From positions 1 through 62,900 of the forward strand of contig NZ_AKJG01000153.1 of the NCBI RefSeq assembly GCF_000282455.1: DNA of 62,900 nt, in the 5' to 3' direction. The position numbers and the translations under genes are program-made. The notes below the pieces were generated by a model that was not told the DNA's origin, made no database searches, and saw nothing but the letters and a program-made list of their open reading frames with translations. Below are positions 8,147 through 16,667 of this stretch, piece after piece (position 1 is the stretch's first letter; every line of letters begins with the position of its first letter). Source of the stretch: Pseudomonas sp. GM74. GTDB lineage: Bacteria > Pseudomonadota > Gammaproteobacteria > Pseudomonadales > Pseudomonadaceae.

Positions 8147-9484
8147 TCAGGCGGATGCGCCCACGCCCTCGGGTTTCTCCTGCGCCGCAATGTCATGCAG
8201 GGAAATCGTTGAAGTCTCCGGTAATGCCAGGCCGCCCGCCAATGCGAGCAATGCAATCGCAATCAGGTAGAACGCCGGCGACAGGTTGCTGCCTGTGGTG
8301 CTGATCAGCCACGTCGCCACCAGCGGCGCGGTGCCGCCGAACAGGGTGTACGCCATGTTGTAGGTGATAGCCGACGCGGTGTACCGAGTACGGGTCGGGA
8401 AGGTTTCCGAGAGCAAGGCCGCGGTGACTACGCCACACAACACCGCGCCAACCGCCAGGAGCATGACGCCGACGATGGACGCTGCGAACGACCCGGAACT
8501 GGCCATCAGGAACGATGGATACACGACCACCATCAACAGCGCGCAAGCGGTCATCACCGTGACTCGGCGCCCGACCCGATCCGAATACAACCCGGCCAGC
8601 GGGCAGATCGCCGCGGCAAACAGCAATGCAATCAGTGACACCAGCAAGGCTGCTGCGCGACTCAGGCCACCGGCCACTTGCAGGTAGGTCGCGAAGTAGG
8701 TGGTGAACATATAAAACGAAAGTGCGGTGAGTGACACAAAAGCGCCCAGGCAACAGATCGCCGCACCATGGTTGCGCAAGGTTTCCTTGAGTGGGGAGTG
8801 TGCGACAGCATGTTCCTGAGTCACTGCCTGGAATGCCGGTGTCTCATCGAGCTTCCAGCGCAAGTAAAGCCCCACCAGGCCCAGGGGCGCGGCAATCAGG
8901 AACGGCAGGCGCCAGCCCCAGCTCCCCATGGCTTCGGCGGACAATGACGCCTCGAGCGCGTAGGCCACCACGGCGGCTGCGGCGAAGGCGGAAAATGTCG
9001 ACACCGGAATGAAGCTGCCGTACCAGGCGCGTTTATCACTCGGTGCATGCTCCATCAGGTAGGCACAGGCACCTGCGTATTCTCCGCCGGCGGAAAAGCC
9101 CTGGGCGCAGCGGATCAGGGACAGTAGGATCGGCGCCATGACCCCGATCGCCGCATAAGTGGGCAGCAGACCGATCAAGGTCGTGGCACCGGCCATCAGC
9201 AGGATGGTCATCGCGAGGGTGCGCTTGCGACCGATCCTGTCGCCCAGCATGCCGAAGAAAATCCCGCCAAGGGGCCGAAACGCAAAGGCCACGGCGAATA
9301 CCGCAAAGGTCTTGAGCAGCGCGGCACTGGCATCGCCGCTGGGGAAGAATTGCTGGGCGATGGTCGTGGCCAGAAAACCGTACACGGCAAAGTCGAACCA
9401 CTCGACGAAATTGCCGATCCCTGCGGCCACAATCACTCTTCTCAGCGTCTGTGGGCTGACTTGTTCCATAGTTGCGCTCGTCAT
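8147..9484 (-). CDS. MFS transporter, metabolite:H+ symporter (ProP/KgtP-like) family
   Basis: A 445-residue inner-membrane transporter with about 12 helices. The motif GNFVEWFDFAVYGFLATTIA in helix 1 and GDRIGRKRTL in loop 2-3 are typical of the metabolite:H+ symporter family (ProP, KgtP, ShiA). CAQGFSAGGEYAGA and DRVGRRV also fit. The substrate, probably an organic acid or betaine, cannot be told from sequence. The ATG is preceded by a GAGG site. It stands alone, with 222 bp before the divergent nucleotidyltransferase-like gene. Confidence 0.88.
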   Translation of the reverse strand: MTSATMEQVSPQTLRRVIVAAGIGNFVEWFDFAVYGFLATTIAQQFFPSGDASAALLKTFAVFAVAFAFRPLGGIFFGMLGDRIGRKRTLAMTILLMAGATTLIGLLPTYAAIGVMAPILLSLIRCAQGFSAGGEYAGACAYLMEHAPSDKRAWYGSFIPVSTFSAFAAAAVVAYALEASLSAEAMGSWGWRLPFLIAAPLGLVGLYLRWKLDETPAFQAVTQEHAVAHSPLKETLRNHGAAICCLGAFVSLTALSFYMFTTYFATYLQVAGGLSRAAALLVSLIALLFAAAICPLAGLYSDRVGRRVTVMTACALLMVVVYPSFLMASSGSFAASIVGVMLLAVGAVLCGVVTAALLSETFPTRTRYTASAITYNMAYTLFGGTAPLVATWLISTTGSNLSPAFYLIAIALLALAGGLALPETSTISLHDIAAQEKPEGVGASA

Positions 9485-9712
9485 GCTTGACCTCGACAGT
9501 TCGTCAGTAAGCTATCGATTATCGGGGCAGGCACTGAGGTGGCTCACTTCAAAAGTGTCATCCACATAGTCAGTACCGACTTCATGCCGTTGAGTCAGGC
9601 ATGATTCGCGCCAGATTGGCCGAGGGAGAGAAAAGGGCAATTTTTTTGCAAATTTGAAAAGCGTCGAGGGTATTGTCGGTCGCAGGGATCAGATCAATCA
9701 GAAGGGATGAAG

Positions 9713-10279
9713 ATGACATTGACTGCCGAAAGCCTGGTCAGGATCGCAATGGCCAATCCGCTAAACGCGGAAATTTCCACTCGCTTGCCTGAGTTCGGTG
9801 TGAACCAATGCCTGCTCACGGCCGGCTGCCTGTTCCAGGCCGTCTGGAATCATCAGGCACAGCGACCGCCAGGGTGGGGCGTGAAGGATTACGACGTCTT
9901 TTATTTCGATGATGACCTGTCGTGGGAAGCGGAGAATGAGGTCATCCAGTCAGGTCTGCGTCTGTTCCAGGACCTCGACGTGAACATTGAGATCAAGAAT
10001 CAGGCCCGCGTCCACCTGTGGTACGGCCAGCGCTTTGGCGGGGATTATCCAAGGCTTCAGTCGGCTAAAGACGGGATTGACCGCTACCTGGTTGCCGGCA
10101 CCTGCATTGGCCTGGATATCGAAACTGGCGAGGTCTATGCGCCCAACGGCCTGAGCGACACAGAGCACGGGCTACTTCGAATCAATCCAAAAAACCCCAA
10201 GCCAGAGTTGTTCGATCAGAAGGCGAAAAGTTATCAGGCTCGTTGGCCCTGGCTCAGGATCGTGGAACAGCAACGTTGA
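9713..10279 (+). CDS. nucleotidyltransferase-family protein (DUF925 type)
   Basis: A 188-residue protein of the DUF925/nucleotidyltransferase family 6. The N-terminal half contains TAGCLFQAVWN followed by GVKDYDVFYFDDDLSWE, the acidic DYDVFYFDD patch expected for a metal-dependent nucleotidyltransferase fold. VNIEIKNQARVHLWY carries a further acidic residue. The substrate is unknown for the family. The ATG at 9713 is chosen because AGAAGG at 9700-9705 is spaced correctly for it, but touches the ATG at 9707. The small DUF2986 gene follows 57 bp later. Confidence 0.82.
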   Translation: MTLTAESLVRIAMANPLNAEISTRLPEFGVNQCLLTAGCLFQAVWNHQAQRPPGWGVKDYDVFYFDDDLSWEAENEVIQSGLRLFQDLDVNIEIKNQARVHLWYGQRFGGDYPRLQSAKDGIDRYLVAGTCIGLDIETGEVYAPNGLSDTEHGLLRINPKNPKPELFDQKAKSYQARWPWLRIVEQQR

Positions 10280-10336
10280 ATCGGGCCAGTAAATTTAGCT
10301 GGTATCATTCAAGAATTACTGGCTGAGTAGAACAAC

Positions 10337-10498
10337 ATGAACCGTCAAAAGAAACTAAAGCAGCTGTTCAAGGCTAAGGCCAAAAAAGCCAGTGCCAAAC
10401 TGGCACCGAAGAGCAAGCCTAAATACATTTGTAAAGCGGACCGATTGAAGCTGGCTGCACAAACCAGTGACGAGTCGACCATCGCCTCTGAGAGCTGA
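10337..10498 (+). CDS. small lysine-rich DUF2986-like protein
   Basis: A 53-residue ORF starting MNRQKKLKQLFKAKAKKASA and continuing through KLAPKSKPKYICKADRLKLA, ending in an acidic Ser-rich tail. The pattern (basic helix, then K-P-K/R-Y-I-x-K-A-x-R) matches the small DUF2986 family of gamma-proteobacteria, whose function is unknown. The strongly basic N-terminus could bind nucleic acid, but that is a guess. A short hairpin (10545-10561) follows the gene. Confidence 0.75.
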   Translation: MNRQKKLKQLFKAKAKKASAKLAPKSKPKYICKADRLKLAAQTSDESTIASES

Positions 10499-10924
10499 TT
10501 CAGGTCGGACCGCGTAGACGTGGTCGACCCCATCCTTCAAGTCGAAGCCGCTTCGCGGCTTTGAATGGCCAGATCCCCCTCCCTACATTTCTCGAATATT
10601 GCCCTTTTTTTCCTGGCGGCAGCATGTCGTTTGCGGTCTTGAAAACGGCGCCGTCGGACATCCGACCCGGCCAGGTGCCCGATCCCGAGGCCGAAGGGCC
10701 GTTCAATTTGCGACAGGTTACATTTCTGTTAACGACCCAATGATTTCGGTTTTAAATTTTATCTATTTGATTTTTAAGGAAATAATCTACTTCCTATGTG
10801 TGTTTTTACAGTATTTTCTGTGTATACATAAAAAATACAAAGCATTGACGACACCCGAAACCCGTGCGAATCTGAATTCAACAACAAGCCGTAACCGCTG
10901 ATTTGACTGCCTCGGGAGGTCATT
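10499..10924. promoter_or_regulatory. AT-rich control region before the catabolic island
   Basis: No convincing gene is seen in this 426 bp. After the DUF2986 terminator hairpin the sequence becomes strongly AT-rich (10730-10860). It contains the palindrome TGTATACA at 10821-10828, of the type bound by FCD-family GntR repressors. The GntR gene that starts at 10925 has a GGGAGG ribosome binding site within this region. Autoregulation through the palindrome is an inference. Confidence 0.4.
10545..10561 (+). terminator. hairpin after the DUF2986 gene
   Basis: Perfect arms AAGCCGC and GCGGCTT with a TTC loop, flanked by TTCAA upstream and TTGAA downstream that can extend the stem. There is no long T tract, so it is a plausible but not strong intrinsic terminator. 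Confidence 0.45.
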
Positions 10925-11611
10925 GTGAAAAACGGCAAGAGCACTCTTTATGACGACCTCAAGCGTCAGATCCTCACGATGGAACTGGATCCGGACGAGG
11001 CGCTGGATGAGGTTGCCATCAGCGAGCGGTACGGGCTTTCGAGAACCCCGGTACGGGAAGTGTTTCGACGTCTTGCCGGTGAGGGGTACATCGATATCAG
11101 GGAGAACCGCGGTGCCAGGGTGATACCCATGAACCACTCGACACTGCGAAACTTTTTCCTGGTGGCTCCCATGGTGTACGCCGCGATAGGTCGCCTGGCC
11201 GTTCAGAATTTCAAGGCTCAGCAGCTGGTTGACCTGAAAGAAACGCAACGCCGTTTCCGTGCTGCGACGGTGTCCCGCGACGCCCTGATGATGGTGGTGG
11301 AAAACAATCGCTTCCACGCAATCATGGGTGAAATGTCAGGTAATCAGTACCTTGAACCCAGCCTCGAAAGATTGCTGATTGATCACGCGCGGATTGGCCA
11401 TACATTTTTTCGCCCTCGTGATGAGGACATGGAACAACGACTACAGCTTTCCGCAGAGCATCATGATTCTTTTATTGAAGCCATTGAGCGTCGTGACGAA
11501 AACGCTGTAGTTGACCTGGTCTTTGAGCATTGGGAGCTCTCCCGCGAGAACATGGAAATGTTTATCGCCCCCCATGGAATGAAAGCAGACCTGCCATCTC
11601 CATTTAAATAA
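10925..11611 (+). CDS. GntR-family regulator (FadR/FCD subfamily), copy 1 of the island
   Basis: A 228-residue regulator with an N-terminal winged helix (VAISERYGLSRTPVREVFRRLA, about 25-60) and a C-terminal all-helical FCD ligand domain. The start is GTG at 10925, six bases after GGGAGG. Where FCD proteins usually have Asp-x-x-His for metal binding (compare DEFH in its paralogue at 17943), this one reads NRFH, so Asp is replaced by Asn. The segment RLLIDHARIGHTFFRP is nearly identical to RLLIDHARLGKIFYRH in the paralogue. It probably controls the adjacent importer and catabolic genes. Confidence 0.88.
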   Translation: MKNGKSTLYDDLKRQILTMELDPDEALDEVAISERYGLSRTPVREVFRRLAGEGYIDIRENRGARVIPMNHSTLRNFFLVAPMVYAAIGRLAVQNFKAQQLVDLKETQRRFRAATVSRDALMMVVENNRFHAIMGEMSGNQYLEPSLERLLIDHARIGHTFFRPRDEDMEQRLQLSAEHHDSFIEAIERRDENAVVDLVFEHWELSRENMEMFIAPHGMKADLPSPFK

Positions 11612-11805
11612 TACCGCTCCTCGCTTGATTGGCTTGAGGATCGATACAAGTTGATGCCGCAGAAACTAAGGCATTGAATATCAATCCGGTTACGAATTGA
11701 TAGGCAACAACAACTGAAACAGAGGGTGAGCTTATAGCTGTGCACCACGGGCCTCTATTGTTTAGAGACTAATATAAAAAGTATTAACGTAGGTCGAGAA
11801 ACGCC

Positions 11806-12654
11806 ATGAAGAATATTTGGAAGGCAGTCTGCGCGGTCGCGATGATGGGCATGGTAATGCTGCCTGGTCACGCGGAAGAAAAAACAATCACCATGGGCAC
11901 GTTGACCTGGGAAGACTTGACACCCATTACCGGTATTACCAAAAAGGTACTTGAGGATTCCGGTTATAGCGTAAAAGTCATCGAGTTTTCCGAGTGGGGT
12001 ATCGCTTATGCCGCTCTGACCAAAGGTGATATCCAGGTACTTGCCTCACAAACCGACTACGCGGCGAATGACTACTGGAACAAAAACAAGAACCGCCTGG
12101 AAAAACTCTCTCCGGTTTCCTATGGCCTTTACCAGGCGATCGCCGTACCTAAATACGTCGACATCGACTCAATTGAACAACTCAATGACAACGCCGAGAA
12201 GTTTGGCAACAAGATCATCGGCATCGAACCAGGTTCGGGCTTGATGAATGACGCGAGCAAGGCGGTCAAGGACTACGGAATCAAGTTGCAACTGCTCGAA
12301 GGCAGTACCGCTGCCATGACAGCCGCATTGAAATCGGCAGTCGATCGTAAAGAGTGGGTTGCCGTCACTGTGTGGGAGCCATCATGGATGGCGCAGAAGT
12401 TCGACCTGAAGTTCCTCAAGGATCCAAAAGGCGTTTTCCCACCACCACAAGGTTACTACTGGATTGGCCATAAAGACTTTTCAAAGGAATACCCACGTGC
12501 ACGTGAAGTAATGGCCAGCGTATACGTGCCGATTTCAGATATCACTGCAATCAACGGTGAAGTGAAGGACGGCAAGACCATGGAGCAAGCCATTCAGGGC
12601 TGGACCGATGGGCACGCTGATCTGTTGAAGCGCTGGGAAAACATAAAGAAGTAA
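11806..12654 (+). CDS. glycine-betaine-type ABC transporter substrate-binding protein (OpuAC/ProX family)
   Basis: A 282-residue periplasmic binding protein with a cleavable signal peptide ending near Ala23 (GHAEEKT). The fold pattern TMGTLTWEDLTPITGITKKV, ALTKGDIQVLASQTDYAAND, GIEPGSGLMNDASKAV and VTVWEPSWMAQKFDLKFLKD belongs to the family that binds quaternary amines in an aromatic cage; Trp residues are suitably placed. It starts the importer operon: ATPase and two permeases follow. The ligand may be a betaine such as a methylated proline, judging from neighbours, but this is inference. Confidence 0.88.
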   Translation: MKNIWKAVCAVAMMGMVMLPGHAEEKTITMGTLTWEDLTPITGITKKVLEDSGYSVKVIEFSEWGIAYAALTKGDIQVLASQTDYAANDYWNKNKNRLEKLSPVSYGLYQAIAVPKYVDIDSIEQLNDNAEKFGNKIIGIEPGSGLMNDASKAVKDYGIKLQLLEGSTAAMTAALKSAVDRKEWVAVTVWEPSWMAQKFDLKFLKDPKGVFPPPQGYYWIGHKDFSKEYPRAREVMASVYVPISDITAINGEVKDGKTMEQAIQGWTDGHADLLKRWENIKK

Positions 12655-12732
12655 ACAGCACCTTTTTAAACGCCGCTGCCGCCCTTTGATTCATTAGAAA
12701 AACCAGAAAAACTGGTTCGACGGGTACGAAAA

Positions 12733-13851
12733 ATGACAACGCCCAACATTGATACCAACGAAGTGCTGATAGATTGCCAGTCAGTCTGGAAAATCTTCGG
12801 GAAAGCCGCACCTGCTGCGATGAATGCCGTCGTTCAGCAGGGGCTCACCAAGACTCAGATCCTGCAAAACTACGGCTGCGTGGTCGGGGTCTCGGATGTC
12901 AGTCTCCAGGTTCGCCGGGGAGAGATCTTCTGCATCATGGGATTGTCAGGCAGTGGCAAATCTACCCTGATAAGGCTGTTGAACAAACTCATCACACCCA
13001 GCGCCGGAAAGATCGTCGTCAAGGGTAAAGAGCTCTCGTCGTTGAGTGCCGCACAACTGCGTGAGGTGAGGGCACGTCATATCGGCATGGTTTTTCAGAG
13101 CGTTGCGTTGCTGCCTAACCGTACGGTCCTGGAGAACACGGCGTTTGGCCTGGAAGTGCAAGGCGTGGGTAAGGCCGAGCGCTACAAGGTCGCCGAGCAG
13201 GCCTTGGCCAAAGTAGGTTTGAGCGACTGGACGTCACGCTACCCCAGTGAACTGTCTGGGGGCATGCAACAACGGGTAGGGCTGGCCCGGGCGATCACCG
13301 CAGACCCGGAAGTGATCCTGATGGATGAGCCTTTCAGTGCACTCGACCCGTTGATTCGCCGGCAGTTACAGGATGAGTTCCGGCAACTGACCAAGGAACT
13401 GGGCAAGTCTGCTGTATTCATTACCCACGACCTGGACGAAGCGATTCGTATCGGTGACCGGATCGCGATCATGAAGGACGGCGCGATCATTCAGGTGGGT
13501 ACGGCCGAGGAGATCGTGCTCAACCCGGCGGACGATTACGTCGCGGAGTTTGTCGCCGGAATCTCCAGATTGCATTTGGTCAGGGCAGGCTCTGTCATGA
13601 CGCCCGTCGAGCCGTTCAAGGTAGCGAACCCCGGCTGCGACATCGCCAGGCTCACCAAAACCACGGTCGATGCGGATATCAACGAGCTTATCGGCCTGAC
13701 GATGAAGTCCGAGCGCGACGCACTCGCTGTGGTCGATAACGCAGTGGTGGTGGGGATCATTACCCCGCGGGATTTGCTGCGTGGCGTCCAGGGCATTCCC
13801 AACGAGTTCGCGGTATCGAAGGCCGCCACTGCACTGGAGGCGTCGACATGA
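12733..13851 (+). CDS. glycine-betaine/proline-type ABC transporter ATPase (ProV/OpuAA family)
   Basis: A 372-residue cytosolic ATPase driving the importer. It has the ProV-type N-terminal extension with VWKIFG, Walker A GLSGSGKST (about 74-82), signature LSGGMQQRVGL, Walker B VILMDEPFSALDP and the switch His in ITHDLDEA. The C-terminus (about 290-372) resembles the CBS regulatory portion of ProV and ends after ITPRDLLRGVQG. Its stop overlaps the next gene's start as ATGA (13848-13851). Confidence 0.92.
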   Translation: MTTPNIDTNEVLIDCQSVWKIFGKAAPAAMNAVVQQGLTKTQILQNYGCVVGVSDVSLQVRRGEIFCIMGLSGSGKSTLIRLLNKLITPSAGKIVVKGKELSSLSAAQLREVRARHIGMVFQSVALLPNRTVLENTAFGLEVQGVGKAERYKVAEQALAKVGLSDWTSRYPSELSGGMQQRVGLARAITADPEVILMDEPFSALDPLIRRQLQDEFRQLTKELGKSAVFITHDLDEAIRIGDRIAIMKDGAIIQVGTAEEIVLNPADDYVAEFVAGISRLHLVRAGSVMTPVEPFKVANPGCDIARLTKTTVDADINELIGLTMKSERDALAVVDNAVVVGIITPRDLLRGVQGIPNEFAVSKAATALEAST

Positions 13852-14696
13852 GCACGCCTGACTTTTCCAACCAATTCGATTCGGTCGTCGACTCGAGCCT
13901 TGAATGGCTGATGGACAATGGAGAGTCCGTGTTCGACACGACCAATGGGTTTTTGAAGGGCGTTTACGAAGGCGTGCAGTGGTGCATTGCCTACCCACCT
14001 TACTATGTCATTGCGATTGTCATTGCCCTGATCGGCTGGCGCGCAGTGGGGGTGCGTTTCGCGATCTTTACCGGACTGGCCTTGTTGTTTTGCGATGTCA
14101 TTGGCCTATGGCCAGAGACAGTCAGTACCCTTGCCCTGGTGCTTACCGCTACCGTGCTTGCCCTGGTGGTCGCGATTCCACTGGGCGTACTGGCGGGGCT
14201 GGCGCCTTCGTTTGATCGGGTGGTGGATCCGTTCCTGGATCTGATCCAGACCATGCCGCCCTACATCTACTTGCTGCCGGCCATTGCGTTACTGGGCTAT
14301 GGCACTGCCACGGCACTGTTGGCGACTTTTATCGTGGCTGTGCCACCCGCCATGCGCCTGACCTCCCTGGGGATTCGCATGACGCCAAAAGAATTCATCG
14401 AGCTGGGGGACGCCAGCGGTGTCACCGGGTGGCAGATGTTTTTCAAGATCCGCCTGCCGTTTGCCATGCCAAGCATCATGGCCGGGGTCAATCAAAGTCT
14501 GATGATGGCCTTCGGCATGGTGGTCATCGCCGGCATCGTCGGTTCCGGCGGCCTGGGTGAATCGATCTATGGCGCTGTTCGCACGCTGGACATCGCCAAG
14601 TCGATCAATGCCGCCATTGCCATCGTGATCCTGACCATGATTCTGGATCGATTGGCGCAGAGTGCCGCGCGTTCCCGGATGGGAGAATCGAAATGA
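13848..14696 (+). CDS. betaine-type ABC transporter permease 1 (ProW/OpuAB family)
   Basis: A 282-residue inner-membrane permease. The N-terminal hydrophilic region with an amphipathic segment is ProW-like, followed by about six to seven helices. The coupling motif reads EFIELGDASGVTGWQMFFKIRLPFAMPSIM (an EAA loop). Start and stop overlap the flanking genes by four bases each, so the ATPase and two permeases are tightly coupled. It is clearly homologous to the next gene. Confidence 0.9.
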   Translation: MSTPDFSNQFDSVVDSSLEWLMDNGESVFDTTNGFLKGVYEGVQWCIAYPPYYVIAIVIALIGWRAVGVRFAIFTGLALLFCDVIGLWPETVSTLALVLTATVLALVVAIPLGVLAGLAPSFDRVVDPFLDLIQTMPPYIYLLPAIALLGYGTATALLATFIVAVPPAMRLTSLGIRMTPKEFIELGDASGVTGWQMFFKIRLPFAMPSIMAGVNQSLMMAFGMVVIAGIVGSGGLGESIYGAVRTLDIAKSINAAIAIVILTMILDRLAQSAARSRMGESK

Positions 14697-15544
14697 CTGT
14701 TGCAGAAATCCATTTTTCACCAGGCGCATTCCTCGCACCCGCAGTGGATTGGCTCAACGCCAATTTGCACGGGCTGTTCAAAGTCATCAGTCAGGTGATC
14801 GAAGCGGTACTGGGCGGGGTTGAGGGTGCATTGCTTGCGCCGCATCCCTATGCCCTGATCGGTGGGGTAGTGGTGTTGGCATTCTTTTTCGCCAACAAAA
14901 AAGTGGCCCTGTTTGCCGGGTTGATGTTGGCATTCTGTCTGTTCTCCGGGCTATGGGTCGCGTCCATGCAGACCATTGCCCTGGTCTCGGTTGCGGTGCT
15001 GATTTCGGTATCCATAGCCTTTCCGCTTGGTGTACTGGCGGCACGGGTGAAACGGGTCGACGAGGCATTCTTGCCGATCCTCAACATCATGCAAACCGTA
15101 CCGCCTTGGGTTTACCTGATCCCGGCCGTGATGCTGTTCAGCCTGGGACGGGTGCCCGCGATCATTGCGACCATCGTCTACGGCATTCCACCGATGCTCA
15201 GATTGACGACCCTTGCCTTCAAGCAACTGCCCAAGGAATTCCTTGAGCTGGGCCAGGCCATTGGTGCTTCGCCGAGGTCGATCCTGTTCAAGATCGAATT
15301 GCCGACTGCCGCGCCGACGCTATTGGTGGGACTGAACCAATGCATTCTCTTGTCTCTGGCAATGGTGGTGTTGGCAGGTCTGGTGGGGGCGGGAGGTCTT
15401 GGTGCTGAAGTCACCCGAGGCCTTACAAGGATGGAGATGGGGTTGGGCCTGCGTGCCGGCCTGGCGATTGTCGCTGTCGCACTCCTTCTGGATCGGCTGT
15501 CTCGTGGCGCGTTGCAGCGCCACTCCCCGCGCAAGCTCGTGTGA
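14693..15544 (+). CDS. betaine-type ABC transporter permease 2 (ProW/OpuAB family)
   Basis: A 283-residue permease with the same layout as the preceding gene: QTVPPWVYLIPAVMLFSLG corresponds to QTMPPYIYLLPAIALLGYG, and EFLELGQAIGASPRSILFKI to EFIELGDASGVTGWQMFFKI. The two probably form a heterodimeric channel, whereas most ProW/OpuAB systems use a homodimer. The start overlaps the upstream stop by four bases. The epimerase-family gene follows after 12 bp. Confidence 0.9.
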   Translation: MTVAEIHFSPGAFLAPAVDWLNANLHGLFKVISQVIEAVLGGVEGALLAPHPYALIGGVVVLAFFFANKKVALFAGLMLAFCLFSGLWVASMQTIALVSVAVLISVSIAFPLGVLAARVKRVDEAFLPILNIMQTVPPWVYLIPAVMLFSLGRVPAIIATIVYGIPPMLRLTTLAFKQLPKEFLELGQAIGASPRSILFKIELPTAAPTLLVGLNQCILLSLAMVVLAGLVGAGGLGAEVTRGLTRMEMGLGLRAGLAIVAVALLLDRLSRGALQRHSPRKLV

Positions 15545-15556
15545 GAGATTTTCAGA

Positions 15557-16555
15557 ATGAGACGTAGCTTTTTTTGTGTCGATTCCCATGCGTGCGGGAA
15601 CCCGGTTCGCGTCGTCACGGGTGGCGGGCCATTGCTGCCATCCGTGTCGATGGCGGAGCGACGTGAAATCTTCGTTCGAGATCATGACTGGGTGCGCACG
15701 GCATTGATGTTTGAGCCACGTGGTCACGACATCATGTCCGGCGTGATCATCTATCCGTCTTCCCGCGAGGATTGCGACTTCGGTGCCTTGTTTATCGAGG
15801 TCAGCGGGTGCCTGCCCATGTGTGGGGCAGGCACCATCGGGTTGTCCACGGTTGTCATTGAGGAAGGCCTGGTCACACTTCGCGAACAAGGTCGGCTGGC
15901 CATCGAGACACCGGCAGGCCGCGTGGATGTCGACTACACCATGAACGGTGAATATGTTGACTCGATCCGCCTGTTCAACGTGGCCAGTTATCTGCACAGT
16001 GCCGATGTGGTGGTGGATGTGCCTGGCGTTGGCGAGCTTGTCGTAGACATTGCCTACGGCGGTAATTTTTACGCGGTGGTCGAGCCGCAGGAAAACTGGC
16101 CGGGTTTGAATGAATTGACCACCGCAGACATCGTCAGTCTGAGTCAAAAGCTGCGCACCGCCTTGGCTGAAGTCAGTGATCCCGTGCATCCAGAGAACAG
16201 CAGGATCAGCGGCGTTCACCATGTCATCTGGTGTGACGAGGAACACTCGACGGCAGCAGACGGGCGCGGTGCAGTATTCTACGGTGACAAGGCGATTGAT
16301 CGCTCGCCCGGCGGCACAGGTACTTCGGCACGAATGGCGCAACTGTTTGGCAAAGGTCGGTTGAAGGTCGGGCAGATATACCGCAACGAAAGCCTGATCG
16401 GTACGATCTTCGAAGGAAAAGTCGAAGCATCGGTGAAAGTGGGAGCGTTTGACGCAATCAGGCCGAGTATCGGTGGCTGGGCGCAAATCACCGGGCACAA
16501 CACCATTTTTGTCGATGACAAGGATCCGCTTCGTCATGGCTTCCAGCTTGCGTAA
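15557..16555 (+). CDS. proline racemase / 4-hydroxyproline 2-epimerase superfamily protein with altered active site
   Basis: A 332-residue member of the proline racemase superfamily. Classical members use two Cys bases: one in MCGHGTIG, the other in DRSPCGTGTSA. Here the first motif is MCGAGTIG (Cys89 kept, His changed to Ala91) and the second is DRSPGGTGTSA, with Gly252 in place of the second Cys. The N-terminal substrate motif reads SHACGNPVRVV rather than SHTGGEPTR. The fold and length fit the family, but two-base epimerisation as usually described cannot occur. It lies 12 bp after the permeases, so it acts on the imported compound or a derivative. It may belong to a separate functional branch. 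Confidence 0.82.
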   Translation: MRRSFFCVDSHACGNPVRVVTGGGPLLPSVSMAERREIFVRDHDWVRTALMFEPRGHDIMSGVIIYPSSREDCDFGALFIEVSGCLPMCGAGTIGLSTVVIEEGLVTLREQGRLAIETPAGRVDVDYTMNGEYVDSIRLFNVASYLHSADVVVDVPGVGELVVDIAYGGNFYAVVEPQENWPGLNELTTADIVSLSQKLRTALAEVSDPVHPENSRISGVHHVIWCDEEHSTAADGRGAVFYGDKAIDRSPGGTGTSARMAQLFGKGRLKVGQIYRNESLIGTIFEGKVEASVKVGAFDAIRPSIGGWAQITGHNTIFVDDKDPLRHGFQLA

Positions 16556-16667
16556 CCAGGCAGGAGTGATGTCAGGATGAGGGGCTTCTCAACGCTACCA
16601 ATGACGCATTCTCGAACGTAAAAGAGTGGATTGAAGATTGATCGAAAGACGGCAGTTTAGCGGAGGC

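Noticed and set aside
15320..16537. 405-codon minus-strand frame over the racemase-family gene
   Set aside because: It begins at the far end of and lies inside the plus-strand gene, with no domain resemblance.
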